A stretch of 64,000 nt of DNA, taken from contig CAZBFP010000001.1 of NCBI GenBank assembly GCA_964491265.1, positions 186,001-250,000 on the forward strand, in the 5' to 3' direction. The position numbers and the translations under genes are program-made. Below the pieces are notes generated by a model that was given only the letters and a program-made list of their open reading frames with translations, was not told the DNA's origin and did not search any database. The DNA is from JBBAGC01 sp964491265. Its GTDB lineage: Bacteria; Spirochaetota; UBA4802; UBA5550. Positions 8,976 to 16,163 of this stretch are shown here, in pieces (positions within the stretch are counted from its first letter, which is position 1; each line of letters begins with the position of its first letter).

Positions 8976-9148
8976 TTGGAAAACCGGCTTTCCACTTCTT
9001 CATGAGGAATCCCCTTCCCTTCATCCAGTTCTTTTAATCCGGCATCTACATGGGATTTAAAATACAACTCTTCCATAATATCATCCAGAGTTATATTTTC
9101 CGGTAAACCTTTTATCATTTCTATTACTTGCGATTTTATATTCTGCAT
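8963..9148 (-). CDS. Antitoxin of the ParE-like module
   Basis: 61 residues (MQNIKSQVIEMIKGLPENIT ... GIPHEEVESRFSKWL). The C-terminal GIPHEEV followed by a basic/aromatic helix is common in small antitoxins of ParE/RelE pairs. It lies 5' of the toxin with overlapping reading frames. A TTGACA box lies upstream at 9205-9210 (minus strand), but its -10 box is weak. Confidence 0.78.
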   Translation of the reverse strand: MQNIKSQVIEMIKGLPENITLDDIMEELYFKSHVDAGLKELDEGKGIPHEEVESRFSKWLK

Positions 9149-9286
9149 TTATTCCTCTTCATCTGCTAAATAGAATATAAATAACTTAGCTAATCTGTCA
9201 TTTTTGTCAATTAAATTCGCTTGAATTAGAAAATAGGATTAATTCAAATTTAATGTTCTTCTTCCGCATTTACTGATGGAGTTTCT

Positions 9287-9597
9287 CGCCTCTGGCGGAT
9301 GGTTTTACGATTTTTTAGTTTAAGTTAATTTTCTGGAAAAATCCTGACCGCATAGCCCTCTCGATGCGGGGATTAGCCACAGGATGCGGCTATGTCGAGC
9401 AAGGACAGGAAGTCCAAATAACGCTCGACTGTGGCGCGCCAGAGGCGGGGAGGGGTCTTGCATATATATCCTGTTCCGGCATTAAACTGTTCCCAATGCC
9501 GGAATTCAAAAAAGGTCAGACTGTCTGACCTTTTTGTTGTTCTAATGTATTTTATCCTGCTTTTTATTCTGGTGTTTTCAATGAACTTTTATATTTA
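9287..9597. repeat. Accessory-region repeat, copy 1 (longer form)
   Basis: This segment is repeated at 12034-12277. It begins with CGCCTCTGGCG (9287-9297), whose exact reverse complement CGCCAGAGGCG lies at 9437-9447, so the first 160 bp are bounded by an 11-bp inverted repeat. Then come a 10-bp hairpin (TTCCGGCATT 9474-9483 with AATGCCGGAA 9495-9504), an intrinsic terminator and a conserved tail up to ATATTTA. Copy 1 has about 60 bp (near 9380-9435) that copy 2 lacks. I find no gene inside. It sits in the gap between the ParE-type and the HEPN/MNT modules. Confidence 0.8.
9509..9535. terminator. Intrinsic terminator inside repeat copy 1
   Basis: AAAAAGGTCAGA (9509-9520), loop CTG, TCTGACCTTTTT (9524-9535): a 12-bp stem with A and T runs at its ends, so it can work in both directions. 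On the minus strand it would end transcripts from the MNT gene at 9735. Confidence 0.8.
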
Positions 9598-9734
9598 CTG
9601 ATTCATGATTTTGCAGTGGGTCAATACTATCAGTCTGTTGATTTTGCACCAACAATAAAGAGATATGTGAAATTTGGTTCCTTTACATTCTCTTCAGGAA
9701 TTAAGGCTGGTTTTTTTAGGGGTCAGGTACAGTA

Positions 9735-10061
9735 TCAGTACTTAAGATTTATCTCAATCCCATGTTTTTTTATCTCCCAGACCAGCGGGTCTGTTTCTGT
9801 AAACTGTTCAGGATTATATGGAACCGGTTCTATCCTGTTATCTATACTGTTTATAATTTTCATTAACCTGAGTCTTTCTTTGAATCGATCATCTGAAAAA
9901 TCATCGGAAACAAGAGCAATATCTATATCGCTCCATTCATGTTCAGATCCTGAAGCGTATGAACCGAATAAATATGCTTTCTTTATTAAAATATTACTAT
10001 TTTTTAGAAGCCCTATTGTTTCACGAACCTTACTGATTATTTCATCATTGACTTGAGCCAT
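9735..10061 (-). CDS. mntA: MNT-domain nucleotidyltransferase, antitoxin of a HEPN/MNT pair
   Basis: 108 residues from the ATG at 10061, chosen because an AGAGGTG ribosome-binding site lies just upstream; a longer in-frame start at 10115 would lie inside the HEPN gene without such a site. YLFGSYASGSEHEWSDIDIALVS contains the GSxxxG and DxD residues of minimal nucleotidyltransferases. In studied MntA-HepT pairs the MNT protein neutralises the HEPN RNase by AMPylating it. The gene overlaps the end of the HEPN gene by 25 bp. All catalytic residues are present. The plus-strand frame that overlaps it is a shadow. Confidence 0.85.
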   Translation of the reverse strand: MAQVNDEIISKVRETIGLLKNSNILIKKAYLFGSYASGSEHEWSDIDIALVSDDFSDDRFKERLRLMKIINSIDNRIEPVPYNPEQFTETDPLVWEIKKHGIEINLKY

Positions 10062-10438
10062 TGATACACCTCTTTCACGTCTTCCAGTTCTTTTTGAGTA
10101 AATTCTTTTGTACAAATAGTTCGGAAACTCCGTTTAATGTCAGGATATCTTGCTTCTATGTTAAAAGTGCTGATTCTCATCAGGCGCTCTTTCTGCTGTT
10201 CGGTCATATTCAGTCCTGACGATTCTGCAAGCCGCTCCAGGTTATGGATCAGAGGAGCATGTTTTTGAAATCTTTTAACATAATATCCCTTTAATAATTT
10301 TTCTATTGCAAGATGACCAAAGAAAAGGGAATATGAGTAATTCTCTTTATCTATAAGATCACCGGCAACTTTTAGATCGTTTTCCGCTTCTTCAAGCCAG
10401 TAATTCAGAACAGAATTCCAGTCTATTTTTTCATTCAA
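10037..10438 (-). CDS. hepT: HEPN-domain protein, probable toxin of a HEPN/MNT pair
   Basis: 133 residues. WLEEAENDLKVAGDLIDKEN, then FFGHLAIEKLLKGYYVKRFQ, HAPLIHNLERLAESSGL and FNIEARYPD follow the HEPN pattern of a four-helix bundle in which an R-x(4-6)-H motif cuts RNA; the Arg/His pair would be in KRFQKHAPLIH. HEPN comes first and MNT second here, the reverse of the second pair at 14.2-14.9 kb, and the two pairs are not close paralogues. It is transcribed from the promoter at 10506-10534. Related HEPN proteins also occur without a toxin role, so the function depends on the MNT neighbour. Confidence 0.83.
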   Translation of the reverse strand: MNEKIDWNSVLNYWLEEAENDLKVAGDLIDKENYSYSLFFGHLAIEKLLKGYYVKRFQKHAPLIHNLERLAESSGLNMTEQQKERLMRISTFNIEARYPDIKRSFRTICTKEFTQKELEDVKEVYQWLKSMMK

Positions 10439-10505
10439 TATTTAACTCCATATTCATGCCGTTTTTGTATCCGGCATTATTTATCCAGGAGAAAACTCTG
10501 AATAA

Positions 10506-10534
10506 ATAATAAAGCTTAATCTGTTCTTTGTCAA
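10506..10534 (-). promoter_or_regulatory. Sigma70-type promoter of the HEPN/MNT module
   Basis: Minus strand TTGACA (10529-10534), 17-bp spacer, TATTAT (10506-10511), about 70 bp upstream of the HEPN start. The -35 region shares bases with the promoters at 5.6 and 16.2 kb. Confidence 0.78.
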
Positions 10535-10630
10535 TACATATCCGGTAGGACTATGATTGTTTCTTTGTGGGATTTATATATTATTTTTATTTTCTGCGGC
10601 AGGTATTTCCGGGCGTGTCCCTGCAGCACT

Positions 10631-10661
10631 TTTATAAAAACGGACGTAATGCCTTACGTCC
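10631..10661 (-). terminator. Terminator downstream of higBA
   Basis: GGACGTAA (10642-10649) pairs with TTACGTCC (10654-10661) around a 4-nt loop; on the minus strand the hairpin is followed by GTTTTTATAAAA. It lies 207 bp past the higA stop. The rest of the 10439-10867 gap holds the HEPN promoter and nothing else I can recognise. Confidence 0.65.
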
Positions 10662-10867
10662 CTCCTCTGTGTTCATTTACCTGTTTTATAATATAATTTC
10701 TCTTTACCTTCTGCAGGACCGCGCTTTCCAGAGTACAGACTCATTGGCATGAGTTTCTGCGACCTCATCACGAATCGCATGGTCGTGCGTTTCTATAATC
10801 TCATTATAAATTGCATTTACATAGCAATTGTTCTATATGGCAAACGACTTTTCCTATAACAAAAAAA

Positions 10868-11209
10868 TCATCTCATTCTTTTTGTTACTCCCTTTTTTAT
10901 CCTGTAATCAAGAATATGCGGCTCTTTCTCCATAAGCTCAAGAAGAACTTTTGCTGAACCTGTGGGCTGCCTTGAGCCCTGCTCCCACTGTCGTACAGAA
11001 GATATACTTACATTTAGAAGTTTTGCAAATACAGACTGACTGTAGTTGGATTCTTTTCTTATCTTTTTAATTTTACCCGGTGTTATTGAAATATCATGGA
11101 AAATAACCCCCAGTTTTTTTAGTTCTTTTTCAGTAAAAGATGTTTTTACGCCGGAATCCATAAGATCCTGTACAGTTTCTTTTATTGCTTCTTTTAGTTG
11201 TTTTCTCAT
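10868..11209 (-). CDS. higA: XRE-type helix-turn-helix antitoxin, HigA-like
   Basis: 113 residues. The central part, PGKIKKIRKESNYSQSVFAK then LLNVSISSVRQWEQGSRQP, is a standard XRE/Cro helix-turn-helix, followed by SAKVLLELMEKEP as in HigA antitoxins. It follows the toxin gene with a 4-nt overlap; toxin first and antitoxin second is the HigBA order. It should neutralise the toxin and repress the operon, probably at the palindrome at 11592-11604. Confidence 0.87.
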   Translation of the reverse strand: MRKQLKEAIKETVQDLMDSGVKTSFTEKELKKLGVIFHDISITPGKIKKIRKESNYSQSVFAKLLNVSISSVRQWEQGSRQPTGSAKVLLELMEKEPHILDYRIKKGVTKRMR

Positions 11210-11580
11210 TTTTTTCTCTCCAGCTCAACAAGGTTCCCCAGCTTTATCTGTCTTTTTATTTCTTCAAGATCAAGACTCGTTAAGTCACCTGCGAGTTTTT
11301 TTAATACTGAAAACTCATTCCTGTCCAAATTCTCTTTTTCATTTTTTGCGAATCCATAAAGAAATATCGCACTTTGATCTTTTTTATATGCGAGCAAAGA
11401 TCTATATCCTCCGCTTTTACCCGCATGCTCTCTCGACAACCTGATTTTATAGAGATTACCCCCAAGATTTGAAACGCTCTTGCTCTCTTCCAGATCACTT
11501 AAAGCAATATTGAGATCTAAATCCGAAAGACTGTTTTTCGCTGCCCATTTGTGAAACCATTTTGTCTTTAATTTGAACAT
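11206..11580 (-). CDS. higB: RelE/HigB-family toxin (COG4737-like)
   Basis: 124 residues. The core LYKIRLSREHAGKSGGYRSL then LAYKKDQSAIFLYGFAKNEK and ENL matches the RelE/HigB subfamily of mRNA interferases paired with XRE antitoxins. It is the first gene of the pair and overlaps higA by 4 nt. The start lies about 10 bp from a perfect palindrome. The gene appears intact. A plus-strand frame overlapping its end has no coding character. Confidence 0.85.
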   Translation of the reverse strand: MFKLKTKWFHKWAAKNSLSDLDLNIALSDLEESKSVSNLGGNLYKIRLSREHAGKSGGYRSLLAYKKDQSAIFLYGFAKNEKENLDRNEFSVLKKLAGDLTSLDLEEIKRQIKLGNLVELERKK

Positions 11581-11591
11581 AAATTACGCGT

Positions 11592-11604
11592 ATCACAATG
11601 TGAT
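11592..11604. promoter_or_regulatory. Palindromic operator upstream of higBA
   Basis: ATCACA-A-TGTGAT is a perfect 6+1+6 palindrome directly upstream of the higB start, next to a TTGACA box (minus strand, 11609-11614). The position fits an autoregulatory HigA site. The -10 box is not clear. Confidence 0.6.
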
Positions 11605-11639
11605 ATATTGTCAATTAATAATTTGGAAAATATTGGAGA

Positions 11640-12033
11640 AGGATGCACCTGTAATTATACAGGCCTGCTGCGGGGTAACGCAAAAATCTGACGAGCATGG
11701 AGGCTCTAAGCAGGGATCATCAGAACATCATGTTCTTTGCCTGCAGGCGGTCATCGAGACCGCACTGCCGCCGGCGGATGGCAGGGAGGGGGCCCTCACG
11801 CATTGTGACATGATTAAATACATTTCAATGAACTTTTACACGCAAGGGGGCAGTTTCGCGACTGCCCCCCCTGCACCCCCCGCGCTCTGAGCAGAACGCT
11901 TTTCAGACTTCCTGTCTGCGTTCTGCATTAGGCCATCCATGCCCGTCATCATACGCCAGCAGAGGCTTACGCTCCAAAGTTTCCACGCATTCCTTAGGGA
12001 ATGGCTGTGGAAACGTCCGGGCGTAATTGTATC
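11640..12033. other. Hairpin-rich intergenic block without a credible gene
   Basis: This stretch is more GC-rich than its surroundings and holds several strong inverted repeats: CCTGTA/TACAGG (11648-11663), GGGGGCAG/CTGCCCCC (11846-11869), a compound hairpin GCAGAACGC/GCGTTCTGC (11891-11926) with an inner CAGAC/GTCTG stem, and GTTTCCAC/GTGGAAAC (11979-12014). It also contains TTCAATGAACTTTTA, found again in the tail of the flanking repeats. The open frames here look non-coding. It could be a structured RNA, a recombination site or remains of a mobile element. Confidence 0.55.
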
Positions 12034-12277
12034 TGCCTTTGGCGGATGGTTTTACTGACTTTTTAGTTTAAGTTAATTTTCTGGAAAAATCCTGACCGCA
12101 TAGCCCTCTCCGTGCGGGGAGGGCGCGCCAGAGGCGGGGAGGGGTCTTCCCTATTCCTGCATTGAACTTTTTCCAATGCCGGAATTCAAAAAAGGTCAGA
12201 CTGTCTGACCTTTTTGTTGTTTTAATATATTTTGTTCAGATTTTTATTCTGGTGTTTTCAATGAACTTTTATATTTA
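12034..12277. repeat. Accessory-region repeat, copy 2 (shorter form)
   Basis: Same sequence as 9287-9597 with scattered changes and an internal deletion: start TGCCTTTGGCG, the stretch GGAAAAATCCTGACCGCATA, GGCGCGCCAGAGGCGGGGAG, the terminator and the tail ending ATATTTA. Both copies have the same orientation, 2.7 kb apart, and enclose the HEPN/MNT and HigBA modules. A short related piece (GAGGCGCGCCGGTAGGCGGG) is near 22410. Confidence 0.8.
12189..12215. terminator. Intrinsic terminator inside repeat copy 2
   Basis: AAAAAGGTCAGA, loop CTG, TCTGACCTTTTT, identical to the terminator in copy 1. On the minus strand it lies about 92 bp beyond the stop of the LRR gene and would end its transcript. 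Confidence 0.8.
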
Positions 12278-12306
12278 ACAATACCCCCTAAAGCAAAAGG
12301 GATTAA

Positions 12307-13014
12307 TCAATCCTTTTCTTCAATAAACTCACCATATAGGACATCGGTATTTGGCAACTGCTTCATCAGCCATTCAGCTCCGGCCTTTGTAACTTTTGTT
12401 CCTTGCAAATTCAGCTCATTTAACTCTTTTTGATTAGCCAGATATTTTAGTCCACCATCAGTTATAGCAGTATTGATTAATGATAAACCTCCTTTAAGCT
12501 TAACCTTGGCTAGATATTTTAAGCCTTGGTCTGTTACTTTCGTTTTATGCAAATTGATTTCAATATTGTCTTTAAATCTTATTTCAGAAATATATTTTAA
12601 TCCTATGTCTGTGAATGGTGAATCATGTATTAATATAGTATCAATTTTTTTCAGATTTTTTAAATATCTAAAACCCTCTCCAGCAACTTTTGTATTATAA
12701 AGTAAAATCGCCTCTAATTCAGTTTTATCTTTCAAAAATTCTAAAGTATCATCAGTAATATTTTCTCCTCCAAGTGATATATAAGATAAATCGGGAAAAT
12801 ACTTTAAATGTTCAAGATCCTTATTAGTAATCTTATCAGCTCTTGCGAAATGAAATGAAATAGTTTTGCTGTATGGATTAATTGCTCCATATTTTTTCTT
12901 ATAGAAATCTAGAGCTTCTTCCCGATTATTAATCAAAGCATTCTTGGAAGTTCCCAAAGAAGTAATTAAAAATATTGCTAATATCATAAAACCTATTTTT
13001 GTATTTTTATTCAT
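12307..13014 (-). CDS. Secreted leucine-rich-repeat protein, candidate immunity protein
   Basis: 235 residues from the ATG at 13014, which has a TTGGAG ribosome-binding site; an upstream in-frame start would run into the toxin cassette. The N-terminus (MNKNTKIGFMILAIFLITSL) is a signal peptide or membrane anchor. From about residue 55 there are five or six degenerate leucine-rich repeats of 22-25 residues, e.g. LEHLKYFPDLSYISLGG, LKYISEIRF, LKYLAKVKLKGGLSLINT and LKYLANQKELNELNLQG. It starts 16 bp after the stop of the papain-like toxin cassette on the same strand, the position where immunity genes sit in polymorphic toxin loci. LRR folds are general protein-binding scaffolds, so an immunity role is inferred from context only. 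Confidence 0.75.
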   Translation of the reverse strand: MNKNTKIGFMILAIFLITSLGTSKNALINNREEALDFYKKKYGAINPYSKTISFHFARADKITNKDLEHLKYFPDLSYISLGGENITDDTLEFLKDKTELEAILLYNTKVAGEGFRYLKNLKKIDTILIHDSPFTDIGLKYISEIRFKDNIEINLHKTKVTDQGLKYLAKVKLKGGLSLINTAITDGGLKYLANQKELNELNLQGTKVTKAGAEWLMKQLPNTDVLYGEFIEEKD

Positions 13015-13030
13015 AGATAAAACTCCAATA

Positions 13031-14146
13031 CTATTTTTTCTTAATATAATAAAACGACTGTATTGTATCTGATGATATATATTGACCGAATTTTTTGTTA
13101 TCAACATTTATACCCTTTTGGCTGCTGCTGCTCTGCCTGTAGCTTGTATCATATAATGTATATGAACCATCACCATTATTTATTACACTCATATTATGCA
13201 TACCTCCACCTGTATTAACTCTCACTGTTATTACACCTGCTCCGCTGTTTTCCAGAGCTTCATAAAAACCGGTCATCACATCGCGCTGGCTGTAATCACC
13301 TGATGGAGTGCCCGCAAAACTACTCCCATCACGGTCTTTGCCGTAACCAATTACCTCTACTTTCCCTTCTCCATAGATTTCATCAAATACTTTTTGAGTT
13401 GATGCTTTCTGCATCCCTCTCTCATCCACCAGTCCTTTCTGTACAGCCGCTTTGTAGTACTCTCCCATTGAATCAGGTTCAGGAAAACCATTCACCAATC
13501 CCTGTACAAACATTGTTAACTGAACACACTGACCACCCTGTGTCTGCCTGGCAAATGTCTCTACATCTCGCGGATTATTCACATTCATGCCAGCCTTTTG
13601 CATTATTTCCCGAAAAGCTTCTGGATTGCCTGTAATTATATTCTCAAGTTCACTTTGCAATGTTGTACCACCTCCGCGGCTCTGGCGTATCGATTCAAAA
13701 AACAATGTTAATGTTATTTCATCAGGGATTCTCCCTTCAAGTATATCCAGCAACATCTTTGCTGTTTCTTTAGCATTACCGGACAGCAATTCAATCTCTT
13801 TTAGACGGTCTTCGATTTCTCTTATTTTATTCTCTTTTTCATTCTCTCTATTTTTCTCTGCCTCTTCAGCCTTCACTTCCTCATCAGTCTTAAACCCTTT
13901 ATCATCAAGATAGTTGCCGGTCTTCTCTATAAGCTCACCGGCATCATTGTATAGACCTATTGTTGTTTCCTTATACCCCTCATATCCCTGAAGCACCTGT
14001 TCCTTTGTTTTGTTGTATGTATCCACAGGGCTGGTCAGGGTATCTACTAATGTGTCATCTACTGTAAACCCTCCCTCAAATCCTGTGTCGCGGGTTCCGT
14101 ACTGGGCAAGGGCAACATTGCGATTAAGGCCTGTCAGGTAAAAATG
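13031..14146 (-). CDS. Displaced polymorphic-toxin C-terminal cassette with papain/C39-like signature
   Basis: The open frame runs from just after a TGA at 14147-14149 to 13031; the first GTG is at 14026, but the 40 codons before it (LNRNVALAQYGTRDTGFEGG ...) look like protein, so this is probably the end of a much larger protein cut loose from its 5' part. After the shared linker YNDAGELIEKTGNYLDDKGF and a Glu/Lys-rich helical stretch, the C-terminal domain has TQGGQCVQLTMFVQG (candidate nucleophile Cys), GGGMHNMSVINNGDGSYTLYD (His, then Asp), the papain-like/C39-like Cys-His-Asp order. Large spirochaetal proteins with variable C-termini are one possible source. Whether the orphan is expressed is unknown. 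The LRR gene follows at once. Confidence 0.7.
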   Translation of the reverse strand, partial: HFYLTGLNRNVALAQYGTRDTGFEGGFTVDDTLVDTLTSPVDTYNKTKEQVLQGYEGYKETTIGLYNDAGELIEKTGNYLDDKGFKTDEEVKAEEAEKNRENEKENKIREIEDRLKEIELLSGNAKETAKMLLDILEGRIPDEITLTLFFESIRQSRGGGTTLQSELENIITGNPEAFREIMQKAGMNVNNPRDVETFARQTQGGQCVQLTMFVQGLVNGFPEPDSMGEYYKAAVQKGLVDERGMQKASTQKVFDEIYGEGKVEVIGYGKDRDGSSFAGTPSGDYSQRDVMTGFYEALENSGAGVITVRVNTGGGMHNMSVINNGDGSYTLYDTSYRQSSSSQKGINVDNKKFGQYISSDTIQSFYYIKKK

Positions 14147-14222
14147 TCATAAATAATTTCAAAGAGCAGATAGATCAAGTATCAGGGGGATGACACCACT
14201 GTGCCGGCAAAATACCAGGAAA

Positions 14223-14606
14223 CTACTTTTCATCTGCATAATGAAGAAGCACTTTTTCTATGTTCTGATATTTATCATATAATCTAACGGCAGTGTCAAA
14301 TTCAATATGCTCACCTGCGGGATATCTTAATTTGGGCATATAAAAGTCTATTTCAAGAACTTCATCTGCTATTTTATTCAGCTCGGGATGATATACTACA
14401 GCTTTATTAAGCAGTTTATCCAGCCTGTGAATCTTTTCAACAGCCGCGTTATTCTTCACAAGAATAGCCTTCAACAGTTTCTCTACTGCCTGATGAATAT
14501 GGTATATTATGATATCGGCATGTCCTTTTTCTTTGAGGAGAATACGCACAGTATCAATATCATGACTAAAAACTTCGAGCCAGGCTCTTACTTCATTACC
14601 GCTCAT
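14223..14606 (-). CDS. HEPN-domain protein of the second HEPN/MNT pair
   Basis: 127 residues: VRAWLEVFSHDIDTVRILLK, then IIYHIHQAVEKLLKAILV, KIHRLDKLLNKAV and MPKLRYPAGE, an all-helical HEPN pattern. It overlaps the upstream nucleotidyltransferase gene by 11 bp. Such proteins are toxins in some pairs and accessory nucleotidyltransferase subunits in others. The canonical R-x(4-6)-H motif is not obvious here; the nearest is KIHRLDKL, so RNase activity is less sure than for the 10.0-10.4 kb protein. Confidence 0.78.
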   Translation of the reverse strand: MSGNEVRAWLEVFSHDIDTVRILLKEKGHADIIIYHIHQAVEKLLKAILVKNNAAVEKIHRLDKLLNKAVVYHPELNKIADEVLEIDFYMPKLRYPAGEHIEFDTAVRLYDKYQNIEKVLLHYADEK

Positions 14607-14913
14607 AAATCTTCTTCCCGCATTTGTGAATATTTTTCCAGAAACTCAGGTCCTCATCTATTCTTTTCTGGAATTCTTCAGCACGTAAAACAAATAGATC
14701 AAGTGAGTAGTCTCTGGGAAAGAGAGACTTACTGATTTCAATACCTACTTTATCATTTTCCAGTTCAGAACTGTTTATAACGAGAAGATCAAGATCGCTC
14801 TCTTCAGAGGCTCTGCCTGCGGCATAACTTCCGAAAACATATATCGCTTCCGGATTATACTTACTGACAATTATATTTCTGATTGATTTTATTTTCTGCT
14901 CTGACAGCATCAC
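14596..14913 (-). CDS. MNT-domain nucleotidyltransferase of the second HEPN/MNT pair
   Basis: 105 residues. IYVFGSYAAGRASEESDLDL then LV contains the GSxxxG and DxD motif of minimal nucleotidyltransferases; the third acidic residue is probably in YSLDLFVL. MNT precedes HEPN, the arrangement opposite to the first pair. A TTGACA box (minus strand, 14968-14973) with a weak TAAATT 17 bp downstream could be its promoter. It appears complete. Confidence 0.82.
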   Translation of the reverse strand: MMLSEQKIKSIRNIIVSKYNPEAIYVFGSYAAGRASEESDLDLLVINSSELENDKVGIEISKSLFPRDYSLDLFVLRAEEFQKRIDEDLSFWKNIHKCGKKIYER

Positions 14914-15040
14914 CTGATCCTCTTACAATTACTTTGATGACTTAAATTTACCTGATAATTTATAAATTGTCAATCCTTTATATCTCTTCCTTGCTGTATT
15001 CTAAACTCCCTGTGTCTGCATAGCAGTATGGCAGCGAACT

Positions 15041-15196
15041 TTAGCATTTCATTACACTCCTAATAATTGCAAATATTAATGCTGCAACAATAAGTATGAC
15101 CATCCACCACTTTGACCACCCGCGAATCATACCCCATATTACAACCGCAAAAGTCATTAATAATGTATAAAGAAAAAAATCTAGAAAAGTATCCAT
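15041..15196 (-). CDS. 51-residue membrane protein after brnT
   Basis: A small open frame encodes MDTFLDFFLYTLLMTFAVVI, then WGMIRGWSKWWMVILIVAAL and a short basic tail: two hydrophobic segments joined by a basic, Trp-rich loop. It starts 14 bp after the brnT stop, where brnA antitoxin genes normally lie, but has no resemblance to a ribbon-helix-helix BrnA. No strong ribosome-binding site is seen (GGAAATAAAGAA precedes the ATG). It may be a membrane-active peptide, an unrelated small gene, or a chance frame. Confidence 0.45.
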   Translation of the reverse strand: MDTFLDFFLYTLLMTFAVVIWGMIRGWSKWWMVILIVAALIFAIIRSVMKC

Positions 15197-15210
15197 TTCT
15201 TTATTTCCAG

Positions 15211-15495
15211 TTAAGCTTTAACTTTTAAAAACTCCTGGTACTGCTTTTTCTCATTCTTTGTTGCTTTTCGAGCCGAGATTATTCTTATTATCTCATTCTC
15301 TTCTCTATAGCAATGACAAACAATCAGGATATTCAGCCTTTCACTCAGTCCAAGAAGTAAAAACCTTTCTTCCTCATCTGAATGATCCGGGTCGTGTATT
15401 AATCGTGCATTATCATCATAAAACACGGATTTCGCTTCTTCAAAGGAAATCCCGTGCTTTTTAATGTTTGCAGATTTTTCCTTAAAATCCCACAT
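15211..15495 (-). CDS. brnT: BrnT-family toxin
   Basis: 94 residues. MWDFKEKSANIKKHGISFEEAKSVF is the typical BrnT start (usually FxWDxxKxxxNxxKHGISFEEA), followed by DPDHSDEEERFLLLG and the ending IIRIISARKATKNEKKQY. BrnT is a RelE-fold RNase normally neutralised by BrnA encoded directly downstream; no BrnA-like gene follows here. A TTGACA box lies at 15543-15548 (minus strand) in a very AT-rich stretch. The gene appears intact. Confidence 0.88.
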   Translation of the reverse strand: MWDFKEKSANIKKHGISFEEAKSVFYDDNARLIHDPDHSDEEERFLLLGLSERLNILIVCHCYREENEIIRIISARKATKNEKKQYQEFLKVKA

Positions 15496-15650
15496 AAAAG
15501 ATATTTTTTTGATAATTATAATTTAATTATATAATAATTATATGTCAAAAGGTCAGAGGGCAGCATGTATGAAATCAGAGATAAAGAACTTATCATCCTT
15601 GTTATCCGTATACGACACAGATCTGATGTGTATAAAAATATGGTCTGAGA

Positions 15651-15830
15651 TCAAATTGCATCCATATTTTTTAAAATCTTTTTAGCAAGGGGCTCCTTAA
15701 TTTCATTATGCCTGGGGACTGCTTCAATTGTGCCATTTTTAGGATTTATCCAGATAGAATGAGAGGCGCCCTCCCGCTTTAAATAACATCCGGCTATTCT
15801 TAACCTGCGCTCCAGGTCTTTCTTTTTCAT
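15651..15830 (-). CDS. hicA: HicA-family mRNA interferase toxin
   Basis: 59 residues: MKKKDLERRLRIAGCYLKRE, then GASHSIWINPKNGTIEAVPR and HNEIKEPLAKKIL. The double-stranded-RNA-binding-like fold of HicA is recognisable from RxLxxAGxxLKREGxSH, with the catalytic His in GASHSIW. Its ATG overlaps the hicB stop (ATGA), giving an antitoxin-first order that is less common than hicA-hicB but known. It appears complete. Confidence 0.88.
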   Translation of the reverse strand: MKKKDLERRLRIAGCYLKREGASHSIWINPKNGTIEAVPRHNEIKEPLAKKILKNMDAI

Positions 15831-16045
15831 CCAAGGAAGACCTTTGCCCTGATTACATCATCAGGCAATCCGCGCAGCATATCAGTTCTACGGTCTTCAA
15901 ATATAAGTTCAATAGCCTCTTTGAGACTTTCTTTTGCCTCATCCGCAGTTTCGCCCTGACCATTAGCTCCGGGCACCTCAGGGCATATTGCCCAGTACCC
16001 CCCTTCAGGGGCTGCTTCAATAATAGCGGTAAATTCTGATTTCAT
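15827..16045 (-). CDS. hicB: HicB-family antitoxin
   Basis: 72 residues: FTAIIEAAPEGGYWAICPEV then PGANGQGETADEAKESLKEA, the partial-RNase-H fold of HicB, and a short tail. It lacks a C-terminal helix-turn-helix or ribbon-helix-helix domain, so it may neutralise HicA without being a full repressor. It is the first gene of the pair and has a strong promoter at 16164-16192. Confidence 0.88.
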   Translation of the reverse strand: MKSEFTAIIEAAPEGGYWAICPEVPGANGQGETADEAKESLKEAIELIFEDRRTDMLRGLPDDVIRAKVFLG

Positions 16046-16163
16046 AGTAAGCTCCTTTTATAATAAATAAAGATAATCGATTCTGATTCAGGTTACATTT
16101 ACTGTAATAAATTGAATTTAAAAATCAATCGAATTCCCGTTTTTTCCTTACCTGCTGTAATTG

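Noticed and set aside
9616..10056. Plus-strand open frame of 146 codons
   Set aside because: It lies antisense to the MNT/HEPN genes, whose motifs and ribosome-binding sites are clear.
11573..11890. Plus-strand open frame of 105 codons over the hairpin block
   Set aside because: The peptide is low-complexity and unlike any family, and the DNA is dominated by inverted repeats.
11891..11926. Possible integron attC site (GCAGAAC ... GTTCTGC)
   Set aside because: The outer boxes have AAC and GTT in the right places, but the remaining positions do not fit RYYYAAC/GTTRRRY, and no similar sites occur between the other modules.
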